A DNA stretch of 64,000 nt from Xenoacremonium recifei (taxonomy: Eukaryota > Ascomycota > Sordariomycetes > Hypocreales > Nectriaceae), in assembly GCA_012184525.1 (NCBI GenBank), contig WOFQ01000025.1:415604-479603 (forward strand). Reading direction: 5' to 3'. Position 1 is the first letter of the stretch. Each line of letters begins with the position of its first letter. A model generated the notes under the pieces. The model was not told where the DNA came from, searched no databases, and saw only the letters and a program-made list of their open reading frames with translations. Shown in pieces: positions 44,420 through 56,946 of this stretch. The position numbers were made by a program, and so were the translations under genes.

Positions 44420-46633
44420 TCAGCTTAGCATCAACCTTAAACCTGTTCGTTCAACAACTTCCCGCCAACGACATGCCTTCCCGGGTCTATGAGAAGGGCC
44501 AGCCTTCCAAACTTCCTCCAGAACATCGAAACCTGTCCTGATCGAATCAATCCTGTAGACTTGAATACGAGAGTACCAAGTACGGAATCGATGTTGCAGC
44601 GCTATGTCGAAAGTCTCACTTGCAGCTATGAATGCCGGCCAGTAGAGGGGTGCTGCCAGCACTTGCGTCCCGTCTTTCAGACTTTCGATCTTCTCCATAC
44701 TTTCCAGGACTGATTTTATGTAGGGATGCAGAAATCGATGGCTAACTCGCCTAATATTCTGGCCGAAATAGATAATGAGGGCGTTATGAAAGGCGAAAGT
44801 GTGCAGGCGAACGATCTGAGCACTGGCTGACTCATCTGCCTTCGTGCAATCGTCGAAACCAACTAATAAAGGCCAGTCCATGATGGCCTTTTCCAACTGA
44901 TCGCTCTCGTCTTCAAGCAGGGTGTCTCCAGCTTGGCTTCTCAGGTCTGCTTCATTCCTGTCACTCAACTTGTCCGTCAAATAGATGATCTCGGTCAAAA
45001 GGAAGAGTAAACCGTGGGGTATCCCATATATTCTTTCGCAACTGGTTGTGCGAGCCTCAAGATCCAAAATTGTGCCGGTGCCATTCTCAGCACCAAGGAG
45101 ATCTCTATGGAAGATGTCCGGTGCATTTGTCGATGCTTCGTCACATACAAATGGGAAACGGTGTCTACTCTTCTTGCCGATCTGAGGAGTCGTGCTTTCA
45201 TAGATAACTCTCAAGTAGAAATAGATTTGATGAAGTGACTCAGCTCTCGGTGAGTATTTGAGTTTCCATTTCTGTGCTGATGATATCAGGCGGAAGCACC
45301 CATCGAGATGAATGTCACAAGTATCGGTGTCACCGGAAATCACCTACGTCAGTCCAGTCAGCTCAGCAAGAGACCCCAGAATTTTGTTTCTTACATTCAT
45401 GGTAACCATAGATAATGTGGTCGCAAGGTATTCCTTGTATTTCGGCCGAGGCGTTGCAAACAAGTCATTTTCAACGGCAATCCTGAGAAGCCTAATAGCT
45501 TTGAAGCGGTATTTATTTGCAACCGCCCTCCAAGTGAGAGCCTCATCCGCCTGCAGTTGGGATTGATTATCATTAGAAAGGAGAAATGAGCTGACAGCCA
45601 GCAGGGCACTTATGAGCGCTTTTCGAATTTTCGTCGTCGACCCTCTTACGCTCAGTTCACCTGTGGCTTGGAGAGCCTTCGGGAGGTGAATCGTCTTCCA
45701 CGGGCTCTTTTCATGATCGATGACGCAAAAGAGATACAGAACCCGATGGGAATAGTGATAGAGGAGAAAGTTTTCATCATCAGAAAGGTGCGAGGGGGTG
45801 GGACGTATTAGGAACAAAGGGGCGGGAGGATAGCTTCGTGAGGTGGTAGAGAAGTCTAGGGACACAATGTCGCCTTGCTCGTTGTCATCTTCTTGATCCA
45901 CAGTTTCTAAAAGAACAGCATGACTGTAAGCGTTTGGGAGACCCTGCAGATTCTCAGAAATATCTGCTGACGTGAGCTGCGAAGGGTCATTCTGTCCGAG
46001 TATAAGGGATGAATGGGTCGAAGGGGGCCATAGGGACAGTCTCTGTCCGTCATCTAGATCCAGGAGAAATTCGCTGGGAGTTGTTTGTGTTGCCTCGTCG
46101 AGAAGCAGAGGGCTACCAGTGTCCACAATGAAAGCACTCGAGACAGGCGTTGCTTCAGATGAGACGGAGGGATTAGGGCTTTGGCTGTGGTTGTTGGACT
46201 TAGATTGAGAAAAGACACCGAAGCAATCAATAAAATTAGATGTGGCTTCCGCAGCTGAAATTACACCGTCTGAACTCAGCGAGTCCAACTGGTGGAGAAT
46301 CTGGTTGAGGCGTCCGGTTGGTAAGACAACTCTCTTGGAATCTGCGGTGTCTGTCAGTCCACTTAATGTTTCCCAGCGTGATCTTCTTGTTCTACCTGGA
46401 ACGATATTGCTTCTAGCGGCAAAACACGCTGGAAATTCGTCGTCGTTGGTATCATTGCGAACCCAGTGAAGCCTAACACTGTAGCCTTCGCACTCAGTCT
46501 TTTTGCGACGGCACTGGGTGCACTGCGGTTTTGCCTCGTCGCACCTGATCTTACGGGCACGACATGTCCAGCAGCCAGTGAATGTCTTGGTGTGCTTACG
46601 GATCCGCGGCGAGTTAGGATGTGAGGCCGACAT
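44420..46633 (-). CDS. C6 zinc-cluster transcription factor
   Basis: MSASHPNSPRIRKHTKTFTG precedes a Zn2Cys6 domain CWTCRARKIRC...CTQCRRKKTEC (C-X2-C-X6-C-X6-C-X2-C-X6-C) at residues 21-47. One intron (GTAAGA donor near 45397 to a TAG at 45344) joins TTLSMVTMN to VISGDTDTCDIHLDGC, and the frame then runs to 44420. The middle has the fungal-specific domain (NFLLYHYSHRVLYLFCVIDHEKSPW; ALISALLAVSSFLLSND). This is the 'Fungal_trans_2' type of regulator seen beside amino-acid and amine catabolic genes. It is divergent from the class II aldolase gene, which it may control. Protein of about 720 residues, nuclear. Confidence 0.88.
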
Positions 46634-47053
46634 AGTCTTGGGCCTTCCAACCTGGTCCTGTATCCCGTATTCGTACCGTACGATGACTTGGGGGAGAGCC
46701 GGGCAAAGTGGATCAGAAGAAAGGTTCGCTTGAACGGTGCTTGGACAACGATTGCGAAAGGAAATTGAGTCCGAGAAGAGGGATAAGGCCGGCTGTTATA
46801 CTGCTCCGCAATACGCCATACCCCTTACGGTACAAGGGTCAAATTAAGTCGCCATGGCGCCTTAGACCCACCTTTCCCAAACCGTTGATTCTATCCGGGG
46901 GATGCTGTCGTGCTAGCAAGGAAGGATTGATTGAATTAGTTCTTGGGTATCGGCTATCCCTTGGTTCCGCCTCCTTCTTTCATACGAAGATAACAACTCT
47001 TATCATTGTTGCATTGGGCATCTGTGACATCGCCAGACGAGCAAACTTCCAAA
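46634..47053. promoter_or_regulatory. Divergent promoter, regulator and class II aldolase
   Basis: 0.42-kb head-to-head gap; no striking element beyond AT/GC-mixed promoter sequence. Confidence 0.4.
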
Positions 47054-48050
47054 ATGTCAAACACAACTACACTCGCCTTGGCGGACACCTTCGCAACGGA
47101 GCCTGCACGTCTTGCTGTAGAACATACTACGCAGATGAAGGAGCAACGCTTTTCTACTGGTGGATATTCATTTCCGGGTATTCCTAAGTTTGATGATCCT
47201 TACGAGACTCGACAATGGGCGTTGGAGCATATGGCTGCCGCGTTCAGAGTCTTCGCACGAAAGGGCTTCACCGAAGGTACTGCCGGACACATCAGTCTTC
47301 GCGATCCAGTACAGCCAAACACTTTCTGGATCAACCCGTAAGTTTATCAAGACATTAAGCGTCTTTTAAATGCTTATTCGGAAATAGATTCGGTTATCAT
47401 TTCGGTATGCTAAAGGCAAGCGATATGGTGCACATCAACGAAGAGGGTCAAGTCATTGGAGGAAATAGAGTTGCCGTAAATGCTGCTGGGTTTCAAATCC
47501 ACGCTGCCATACACAAAGCCCGGCCCGATATCAATGCTGCTTGTCACACCCATTCGCCGGCGGGAAAGGCGTGGTCGACTTTCGGGCGCCCGATAGACAT
47601 CCTCAACCAGGATACTTGTACCTTCTATGGAATCCAAACCGTCTATAAACAGTTTGGAGGCATCGTGCTGGAGCGCGAAGAAGGCGAGAGAATCGCCGAA
47701 GCAATGGGCGAAAAGAACCGAGTTGCTATCCTACAAAACCACGGACTCCTCACTGCTGGGGGAACTGTTGATGAAGCAGCGTATCTCTTCACACTAATGG
47801 AGCGAACATGTGAGATTCAGCTCAAGGTTGAGAGCACAGGCCTTCCTAAAAATCTCGTCGGCGCGAAGGAGGCGGAGTACACCGCAAAAGTATACCAAGA
47901 CCCAGTGAGTTCTTGTGATCACCCTATGCGTAGAAATTGCTATATACTGAGTAGATGTGTGTCTATTAGGAAACTTTGTACATTGAGTTCCAGCCTGATT
48001 TCAAATACGAGTTATGGAAATCTAATGGACAGCTAAACTCGGATGTTTAA
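47054..48050 (+). CDS. Class II aldolase/adducin family protein
   Basis: Starts at ATG 47054 (MSNTTTLALADTFATE). Introns of about 50 nt near 47339-47388 and about 65 nt near 47906-47969 join FWIN-PFGYHFGMLKASDMV and KVYQDP-ETLYIEFQPDFKYE, ending WKSNGQLNSDV at 48050. Signatures are FRVFARKGFTEGTAGHISLRDP, the zinc-binding ACHTHSPAGKAWS and VAILQNHGLLTAGGTVDEAAYLF. Bacterial relatives are fuculose- and ribulose-phosphate aldolases. The fungal ones are widespread cytosolic proteins of unsettled substrate. It stands divergent from a zinc-cluster regulator and near oxidative enzymes. Confidence 0.9.
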
Positions 48051-48522
48051 GAATCATTATTATGGCTTTATGAAAGACACAATAGAACGTCCAACCCTTT
48101 TAAACCATATAACCTAAATCAAATAACAGTTCAAAAAATATTTTTATCACCCTGGTCTATTCATATTTTGTGCTTCCGCATACATCGTTTCCCCCGAACT
48201 CATCTGCCTCAATTATTATTAGACCTGACAGGGGGATTGACAACAATATTATTATAAAATCGAAACTCTAATTATTGATCCTGTTTCGCAGGATAGAAAT
48301 TGTAGGAACTCACGTTTTCTTTCGTTAAAGCTTGGAAGTCATTTCGAATTCCTATACCGACACTTAATAGATTCTAGGCCTTTGCGCATTATAAGATGCT
48401 CATACGATTCATCTATTATCTCCATGTTCTACCACTTGCTCCTTCTCGCGCTAGCAGGAAGCAAAGTATCTCCTAGATCTACCTGTTGCTTCACTAGTAA
48501 TTTATTATTCCAGTTTATTAGA
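48051..48522. other. Tail-to-tail spacer
   Basis: AT-rich 3' region between the convergent aldolase and amine oxidase; no gene seen. Confidence 0.5.
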
Positions 48523-50026
48523 TTACAGCCGAGACTGGAGACCCTTGAGAGCTGCCACGATCTCTGCAGCTCCTTTGGCGCCAGATGTCAGAGCACCTTC
48601 CATATAACCCTTCCAATGATCAGAGTATTCTGTTCCAACAAAATGGATATTGCCCACTGCTGCGCCATGTATAGCCTGGTGCTTAACGTAATGACCGATG
48701 GCGGGAATGGGAGAGAGGGCACCCTGACTATAGCGCTCATGCTTCCAGATTTGATCGAAGAACTCGATCGGGCGCCAAAGCTCCGAGTCTTTACCAACGC
48801 TATAAACCTTCGCGAGCTGGTTCAGAATGTCACGGCGACGAGCGTGACGGTCCTTCTTGGCCCATTTAGCACCCATGTCCCCGTTGACAAAGCACGTAAG
48901 ACTATGGAGTCCCTTTTCAGGCACACTGGAGTCGCGCACAATACAGATAGGGCCAATATAGCTAAAGAAGAAGCCATTATAGCCGAGGTCTCTCCACCAG
49001 GGTCTGTCATAGCAAACAATAGCTTTGCTGTAGTGCCCCAACTTGGCATTGGTATAGCGTTCTTGTAGAGCCGTGGGCAGAGGAGGCGTGAAGTGTATGT
49101 CCTTAAACAAAGCACTAGGTACAGACACAATGGCCTTCTTAGCGGTGAAAACCTTCCCGTTGGTGGTGGTGATCACGACCTTGCTGTTTTCATCGCTTAT
49201 GGACTGGACTGGTTCGCTGAGATAGATGTTCTGTTCTCCGACCAGGCGAGCGATGCCGCGCGCGATTTCCTGGGTTCCTAATCACATTTTTAGACTTCCG
49301 TTAACCCTTTTTCTTAGTCTCTAGGATTTCTTACCATTCTCCAAGCGCAGATAGTTGCCTCCCGTATGGTCATCAGCTCGAGCAGCCAAAAGACCATGAT
49401 TTCGACGGCAATAGTCGATGAAGTGAGCAGCTGACTCTTGAGTGGACTCGAGACCATGCATAGCTTGAACCCAGACATTAGCCATCTTGCATGTTTTCTC
49501 AGTCGCACCGAGCTTTCGGATATAGGCATCAAGAGAAAGCTGGTCGTCTTCCCACTTCGGGGGCTCCTTCTTTTTTGATTCAGCTTCAATGTGATCCCGG
49601 ATTCTTTCCAGATTTTCTTTCTCCTCGGGGGCAAACTATCGAACTGTCTTAGCACACGTTCATCTTCCCAAATTCCATTCAGCTTAAGTACTCCCAGGCT
49701 TTACTTACGTCAGGAATCAAGCCAAAAGGGAACTCGATGCGTTCGTCCTCAGATACTTGCATAATAGAGATCTTATCAGTTGGCTGCTTAACTGTCTTCA
49801 TACCAAACTTGTGGACGTATTCCGTGATACGCGGCTGCATCTCGTCGTTGATCCAAGCAGCTCCTAGATCCGCATTTCCACGGCCAGAGGCAAGAGGAAC
49901 GGTCCAAACCTTGCCACCTACACGGTCTCTAGCTTCGACAACAACAAATGACAACCCGGCCTTCTTTGCATTGTGAGCAGCCTCCAGGCCGCTCATTCCG
50001 GCTCCAACAATGACAAGGTCAAGCAT
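48523..50026 (-). CDS. Flavin-containing amine oxidase (MAO-N-like)
   Basis: ATG at 50026. The N-terminal FAD dinucleotide fold is clear: LVIVGAGMSGLEAAHNAKKAG, VVVEARDRVGGKVWT, DLGAAWIND. Introns join LIPD-FAPEEKENLERIRDHIE, then NYLRLENG-TQEIARGIARLVG, and the frame runs on through KAIVSVPSALFKDIHFTPPLP and KAIVCYDRPWWRDLGYNG to the FAD-binding end VGTEYSDHWKGYMEGALTSG. This is the monoamine oxidase layout, about 460 residues, with no mitochondrial anchor, like fungal soluble peroxisomal MAO-N. The C-terminus is QSRL, resembling a PTS1 peroxisomal signal (SRL). It oxidises primary amines to aldehydes, releasing ammonia and hydrogen peroxide. Confidence 0.88.
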
Positions 50027-50805
50027 AGTGCTTGGACTTTAATTAGTGATGATTAATTCGTCAAGCTTGATCCAAGGAACTATGGTCGAGCACTATCAGG
50101 AGTCCTCGGTGTCTTGATGTACTTTCTGTCTAAAGAGGGGCCTGGTGTTTACAACTGTGTGAGAATCGAGACGATCGCGCATTCTTCGGACTCGTTTACT
50201 GGATTGGGTGCATTATCTCTCATCAAGAATACGGAGTGTCTTGATAACCCAGAAAGGCAAGGTTAGGAAAGCCACTTTCTGCGCATCTGGTATCACGGGT
50301 GGCACTCGGTTGCTTATTATTTCGCATCGTATCAAACTCTTGGAGAAGATAGGATATCGGGTTCCCCGCTTCTCCAGGCAGAGACGGAATTGGATGCTAA
50401 AATAGTGACTTGAAAGATAAACCTAGACCATTCTCAAAGTGACCCACCCCATTTCTCGGTCCTGACTTCCCCTTTCACTTATCAGGGCACCGCCTTATTA
50501 CGTATCGCTACGGGGTTCGATTCCGAGATCTGTGCTGAACTCCATGATACGCACAATCAAAACTCCTCCCCAGCCGCTAATAATGTGGCACTTAAGTCTT
50601 GATTTCGTTCTACTCTAGCGGCATTTTACCCCGAGGCCTTATCTACAAGCCATCACTGGGAAACCGAGCCGTATATAAAAAGTAACGAGAACACAATGCC
50701 TCCTCAGGCCAACGTGGTATCACAAGTCCCTTGACATCTAATAGCATCACATTCTAATATTCAATTCAATCAAGCGAAGCTGTGTAGTCACGACTTACTT
50801 CCAAA
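50027..50805. promoter_or_regulatory. Divergent promoter, amine oxidase and oxygenase-like gene
   Basis: 0.78-kb head-to-head gap with TATATAAA near 50673; no gene seen. Confidence 0.4.
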
Positions 50806-51952
50806 ATGTCTACCATTACAATGACAACAGCCGCGCCCATCACCACTCGAGCCCCCGTCGTCAAAGGCCCGGAGCTTCGAAAGGCGCGGAAACCTGACGC
50901 GCCTTTTCCCGATACTATTCTCGTGGCAGCGCGGGAGACGAAACCAGTGCCCTTTGATCCTAAAAAGCATCTTGCATACGTACCGCCCCAAAATATTGTG
51001 ACTATGGAGGAGATAGGGTTGGGGGGACAAGGAGTCTCTCTCCATGCTGTAACCGACCCCTTCCCTCTCTTCACAGAGGAGGCCATGCTCCAGATGAGGC
51101 ATGAGCTTTTCAGCGCGTGGTCATGTGATAACTGTCGTTTCACTTCTGACTTGACACCAAATCTTGTACGAGGACTAACCCCAGAGTATTACACCGATTT
51201 ACCCAAGAAGACTGTTATATCACGCTGACTTTGATGGTACAATAGGCGAGCTCCTTTCTGCTTTTCAACCTGGTGGTCTCCTGAAGTGTTGAAGGTCATC
51301 TCGGACGCCGCTGGTATTGAACTTGTCCCAACCTACGATTACGAGGTTGCCAACATCAACTTTTCCATTAATGATCACAATGTTGCGACGGTTGGCTCTG
51401 GCGACCAAAAATCATCAGTTGCCTGGCACTATGACAGTGTTCCGTTTGTCTGTGTAGTCATGGCCTCAGATTGCACTGGCATGCAAGGAGGTGAAACGGC
51501 CATTCAGCTGCCCAATGGCAAGATTAGAAAAGTTCGAGGACCAAGCATGGTAAGTTGAACCCGACCCTACTACCGGCGTAACAACTAAAAAGTTATCCAA
51601 GGGCACTGCTGTGGTTATGCAGGGGAGGTATATTCGACATCAAGCCTTGAAGGCATTCGGAGGCCGTGAAAGAATTGCCATGGTTACGTCCTTCAGACCC
51701 AGAAACCCCCTCGTGAAAGATGAAACCACGTTGGCCGGTCTGCGTGCTATCAGCGATGTGTCCACTTTATACACTCAGTACAACGAATATCGGATGCAGA
51801 TCATCGAAGAGCGTTTCCGAGCTAAAATCAAGGAAGAGCAAGAGCGTACACGCAGCCAGCGTCCATTCAACATTCCTGGGATGAGGCAGTGGCTTCAGGA
51901 ACAAAGGGACTTCATCGATTATACTCTACAGCAACTTATTGAAGTAGACTAG
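50806..51952 (+). CDS. Fe(II)/2-oxoglutarate oxygenase-like protein
   Basis: ATG 50806 (MSTITMTTAAPITTR). Introns near 51188-51245 and 51549-51600 join LVRGLTPE-RAPFCFSTWWSPEVL and VRGPSM-GTAVVMQGRYIRHQAL. The segment SSVAWHYDSVPFVCVVMAS contains an H-X-D pair and GRYIRHQALKAFGGRERIAMVTSFRP a downstream His and Arg, the arrangement of a double-stranded beta-helix iron site with a 2OG-binding arginine. This is a fungal family often annotated as hypothetical. The C-terminus is helical and charged. About 345 residues, cytosolic. The substrate is unknown; being divergent from the amine oxidase suggests related catabolism. Confidence 0.78.
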
Positions 51953-52647
51953 TTAAAAGATAATACAATCATCATAAGCTTCTTATGCTTGAGGTCAAAT
52001 ATAAACATGAAGATTAGAGATTTACAGCCATAATAAAGATATATAACTGTACCTGCAAGCTCTTCACACGAGAGGCGGAAGAGAAACAATCATGTGTCTT
52101 TAGACTACCCTCTACCTCTGCGATAGGTACCCCAGTCCAGCTGAGCACGTCCTTTTGTCCCCCTGGGAGGAACAAGCAGGTTTGACTCTTATAGGACGCT
52201 AATTAATAAATCAAATCAAATCAACAAGGAGATTTGTAGCTTAGTTGCAAGGTCAATGCAATTTGGGGTCTCACAATGACTGTTTTAACCCCTGAACTCT
52301 CTTCTGCCTTCGGGGTCTGTTGACATGTATATAGACTGACCAAACCTAAATGCTCACTTTCCAGAGCTTCGCTACGATGGCGCCGCACCTTCGCGTCATG
52401 GCGGTCTGGGTCGTGACAAGCATGGAGAGAAAGTGGCCTGCTCCGTGGCCGGCTACAGGGGTGGTGTACTTTAAGTGGTGACTAATTGTTGATAGGGAAT
52501 GATGCCGCCGGCACCAAATTTCAACCTCATGAAGGCATATCTAGAAAAGACCACACGGAAAATAGTGAAGAGACCCGTCCAGAATAGACCAATCTTCAGG
52601 GGCTCCATCGTGGAGCTCTTCAAAACTAATTATGAATTGACTCTTAT
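51953..52647. other. Tail-to-tail spacer
   Basis: No supported gene; the short frame at 52499-52684 overlaps the end of the oxidase on the other strand. Confidence 0.45.
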
Positions 52648-54066
52648 CTACAACTTTGCGCGAGCCACGTCGACAAGTTCCTGACTTGAACCAGTGCGCC
52701 AAGTAGCTCCCGGCTTCACCTTCCTATCTTTCCACCTCCACTTTGGCTCCTTTTGCTCTCCGTCTCGGAGTAGGTCACCTACAAATCGTCCGAAGATGGG
52801 GAGCATTTTGAACCCGTGCCCTGAATCTATAGATAGAAGGCGTTAGTCAGCGAGTCTCAAGCAAGCTTATATACTCATACTGACCACCAGAAAGAATAAT
52901 CAGAGACGACCCTGTTCTCGGGACATAATCGATAATATAATCCGAGTCATCAGTATCAGCAAACCAGCAAAGATGTTGGTCAATGAAGGGCCGTTCAGCA
53001 AATTGAGGCATGACGTCTTTTAAGAGCCTCCGGACGTAGACCTCATCCTCGGAAGGCACAAACTGGGATTGGGAAAGTCTCTCGAATGGCAATGATAGAC
53101 CATCCCCAGACCCAGCGTGGTTAGTGTAAGCACCCCCCATATGGCAGAGCTTCAGCTTGTTGGTTGCTTGATCTGGCTCGAAGAAAAAGGCCAGGTCGCG
53201 GACATTAGTGACAGGAATGCCTCTTAGTGCAGCAGCTTCCTCTGGTGTCAGCTGAATATGCAGGACTCCCCAACAGCGGCCAGTCATCTGCTTGCCGATG
53301 CGAGGGATCAAATTAGGTACATCAGCCCCAAGGGCTAAGATGGTCTTCCTGGCATAGTAGATGATGCCTCCCATAGATTCTGCTCCTATACATATCGTCT
53401 CACTACGATTCGAAGTGTATAGTAGAGACCTAACCTCTCCTAAATCCTTGCCAAGGTAGAACCTGACTCCTAATTTGACGCATTCTTCGTAAACTGCCTG
53501 TAAAGCATTTGCCGAGTGTCCATAACCAGCAAGTTTGTTATAGTAGCCAGTATAACCTTTAACGGGCCCATGAAACCCAGGAACCAGCTTCTTTATTTCT
53601 GCTTCGCCATTAATGCGCTGTATGCATCCTGTAAAGGCTGGGTTCTTCTGAATTGATGAGAGATAATTCTCGATCACTTGTTTCGTCTCCTTTGACGCTG
53701 TATTGGATGCGACATTGAGAAATCCTGTCTCATGATAGTGAGGCTTATACAGGGGCTTGGTCTGCCATTGTCGAATTGCTTCCTTCTCTTATATATCAGT
53801 CAACCTACACGGTAATAATTGAATAATACTATATGGGAATTACTTACAAGAGCTAAGTTAGTGTAGAAGGGATCAGCATACTCAGCACGAATTACTTTAT
53901 TGAGATCATTCGCTGCTGAGAAACGGCTGGGCACTATATCATCTTTGTCTAAAACTGCGATATCGGTATGACCCGTAGAGGCGAGGTGGTAAGCGGTGGC
54001 CAAGCCAAAGCACCCTGCACCAACAATCAAGACTGAGTGACAGTGAGACTTATCGTTTGTCGCCAT
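52648..54066 (-). CDS. FAD-dependent amino-acid oxidase, amadoriase/saccharopine oxidase type
   Basis: ATG 54066. N-terminal FAD fold SVLIVGAGCFGLATAYHLAST, then DIVPSRFSAANDLNKVIRAE and YADPFYTNLAL. Introns join it to KEAIRQWQTKPLYKPHYHETG, and the frame continues through ILALGADVPNLIPRIGKQM and QHLCWFADTDDSDYIIDYVP. A last intron gives LSGDSGHGFKMLPIFGRFVGDLL and the end SSQELVDVARAKL, the stop being at 52650-52648. The C-terminal AKL is a classic peroxisomal (PTS1) signal. The 'RFSAANDLNK..RAEY' and 'SGHGFKMLP' segments are those of fructosyl-amino-acid oxidases and saccharopine/pipecolate-type oxidases. These oxidise secondary amines, giving hydrogen peroxide. Confidence 0.87.
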
Positions 54067-55459
54067 GATGCTTGCGATGGTATATGGTCGGGTTGAAAAA
54101 AAGATTTTGCAAACAAGAAAAGGTCTCTATGATATCTTACTTGGAAACTACTTTTAAATAATGGAGTAAACTCGGAGAGTCATCAGAACAGCTGGGCTAA
54201 ATGAATGCGCTCCAGGATGGTAGGAAGACAGGGTGCATTCGGGGGGCATCGCCTCCACCTGTTTCTTGGGGGCTGACGACGCCATTTTCGCTATCGGCAC
54301 CGACCCCCGACACCGAAGCCGGAAAGGGTCCACATGTGTGGAGAACTCCGTAGTGTACTTGAGAGTCGAGACTCTTTGGAATCAGACGTGTTCACACAGG
54401 TTCAACAATCGAATCATTTAGTCCACTTTGCCTCAATGAGATTAAGATAGTCAACCGGCAGACGCGGTGCCGGGGGTACGACCGTAGGGATATCGATGCT
54501 TTGATCAGGCCGCGCCGTAGGCCGACAGGCATGCAAAACGCCCCGGTTCATGTCGGGTGAACTAAGGGGACTCACCATAGTTACGAGAAGCTAACCACCG
54601 AGTCCTCCTACACAGGGCGCTGAGCTTGACATACCACCCGTCTCTATATCGGATCCATCGAGCATCATTTTGCCCTCATCAGCTACTCAGCTACTAGATC
54701 AACTCAGTTACCGCAATTTGCTTACGTTACCGGGCATGACACCAAGAGAATGCCCGGATTACATAAATTCACAGTTGTGTAATAAATCCTCCAGAAGGGT
54801 TTTTAACGCTGGGATACCTCGACTGTTACCCCAAAATTCATCATGCGTAATAGTTTTCAACGAGTTTCTAGCTGCCTACACAGTCTTATTGTGGCAAGTT
54901 GTTAATGAACTTCAAGTGAATCCGTACACTAATATGTATTATATTGACGCCACAGTTGGCGTTTATAGAAGATTGACATGAGCAGTAGCAGTGATACATC
55001 AGAGGCTACTCGGCGATCGTGCGTTAGGTACTTATCCAGGTATAATACTCTGTACGTCGGCGCTGTATTAAACTTTGGCCTCCCTGCTTATTGGCGGTTA
55101 GTCTTGGCTGATATAAGTGCCTGACTACTAGGTTAAATGATCGGAATCTTTCAAATAGCTTCGCCGCTTGGCTGAAGACGCTGACTCTGCCAACTAACAA
55201 TTGAGGAGTACAATAGGAGAATTATAGTCATCAAGCTTAATTTAGATGAAAACGATATTCAGCTCAGTTAGCCCTTAAAGCGGTAAACTCCCTAGTCAAG
55301 GCGTTTATCTTGGTAGGAGGCTAGGCACCTGATTTGACCACTGACTGTTTGGAATTTCCAGTGTAGAAATTGAAAGTCTCTAGCTAACATATATAAGTAG
55401 ATGCGCATCGCACTTCTAGTTTGCTAGCTTGACTGGGTGGTGAACTACTAACCCTAGAC
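54067..55459. other. Spacer of 1.4 kb
   Basis: Oxidase promoter and SDR 3' region. A 103-codon open frame at 54670-54981 has no domain and no supporting signal. Nothing else seen. Confidence 0.45.
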
Positions 55460-56400
55460 CTAGTATATCCAACCTCCATCAACATTGTAGACAGCCCCAG
55501 TCACGAAACTGGACTCCTCGCTGATCAGGAACGCAATTACTTTTGCTACTTCATCTGCGGACCCAAGTCTCTTTTGCGCATTTGCCATAATGCCTGACTC
55601 TACACGTTTTGGATCATGGTCGGCGGACATTGGTGTAAGAACAGTACCTGTTTAATGCATTAACAAAATTGAAAACTTCATCTCATGACTATGAGCCTTT
55701 CGGCTTGTATGGCCTAGAAAAGTTTTGGGCATACCTGGAGCAACACAGTTGATACGGACTAGCTCGTTTTCCTTCGCCGCCGATTTCGACAAGGCAATAA
55801 CGGCCGCTTTACTGGCACAGTATGCGGAAGCGTTCGGCATAGTGATTTGGCCAAAGGTACTGGCTGCAGACACCTAAGTTTGCAATATCGGCTCAGTACA
55901 CCCAACGAAATGATAGGCGGGTGGAAATATGGCTTACGATACTACCCCTTTTCATAACCTTCAGCTGGGCCCGCAAACAATTGAAAACACCAGACACGTT
56001 TACGGAGAAGACAAAGTCAAACTGATCTTTGCTAATTTCGACGACTGGAACAGATGGTCCTAGGACCCCTGCCATATTCACGGCCCCGTCCACCTTGCCG
56101 AACCTCTTCACCGTCTTCTCAACCCATGAATCAACAGACAAGCTGTCTCGTACATCCAAGGGGCTGGCTATATGTTTATCGCTCCCACCTGGTAAGGATG
56201 CAACGACGTCTTTGAGCGCGGCTTCGTTCAAGTCAGCCAAGGATAGCGAGGCACCCCGAGACGCAAGGAGGTGAGCCGTCGCGAGGCCCATGCCACTAGC
56301 AGCACCTGTGATAGCGATCTTGGCAACAGGGGAGCGTTAGAACAGCTGACACAGTTACGTTAGATATATAACCTACCACTTTGCCCTGGAAACCCGTCAT
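55460..56400 (-). CDS. Short-chain dehydrogenase/reductase
   Basis: ATG 56400; the introns join MTGFQGKV-IAITGAASGMGLATAHLLA, MKRGSIV-SAASTFGQITMPNASAYCASKAA and RINCVAPG-TVLTPMSADHDP. The end is FVTGAVYNVDGGWIY with the stop at 55462-55460. It shows a TGxxxGxG cofactor motif (TGAASGMG), an acidic residue after beta-2 (LADLNEAAL) favouring NAD, NMAG, the catalytic S...YCASK and the PG motif. A classical SDR of about 250 residues, cytosolic; substrate unknown. Divergent from the second Dip5-like permease. Confidence 0.92.
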
Positions 56401-56946
56401 ATCGTGCAAGTGAAGTGAGATATCTTTGGAAAGTAGATGGTTCTGAATCGTCAGCCTTGGTAATCCGGTTAGCACTAATGTGTGGCTCAGGTTTGCCTCT
56501 TCCTGGAATGCAAATGGTTGCAAGACCGAGTGCTCGCTACTAGTACTCGTATTAGCTGATCGGGTCAGTCGCCGAAGCTCGGCGTATAACGACGGAGTCC
56601 GAGCCGAAATACTGGGGCTTGGAAAACCTGGTACTGGGATCACTGATATGGTCTACCCCGGAGATGGACAATAGATCGGTGGAACCTTGGTATACATATC
56701 TCCAAGTGAACATAGCGGGGTGACGCCTAGATTTTCCAAAAGCGGTCTGGTTAAAGGCCTTCCCCGCGCAATCCACTCGGCTTGTTTTCCGCTATCAACA
56801 CTCGACGTCCCTAAGCCTGGTTTCTATTATAGTGTACCTGACCATCGTCGAACCCTCAACACTGTCCGAACCGCACCCGCATCGCCATCCTGTCTTCAAC
56901 CCTTTACCTAACACTCCGTCCTTTTGTAAAGTTGTCATACAGAAAC
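56401..56946. promoter_or_regulatory. Divergent promoter, SDR and permease
   Basis: 0.55-kb head-to-head gap. No element stood out. Confidence 0.4.

Noticed and set aside
46708..47187. 159-codon frame overlapping the start of the class II aldolase
   Set aside because: The aldolase frame explains the conserved part; the rest lies in the divergent promoter.
48382..49068. 228-codon plus-strand frame
   Set aside because: It is the antisense shadow of the flavin amine oxidase, whose coding frame is clear.
54670..54981. 103-codon open frame
   Set aside because: No family signature and no promoter or intron support.
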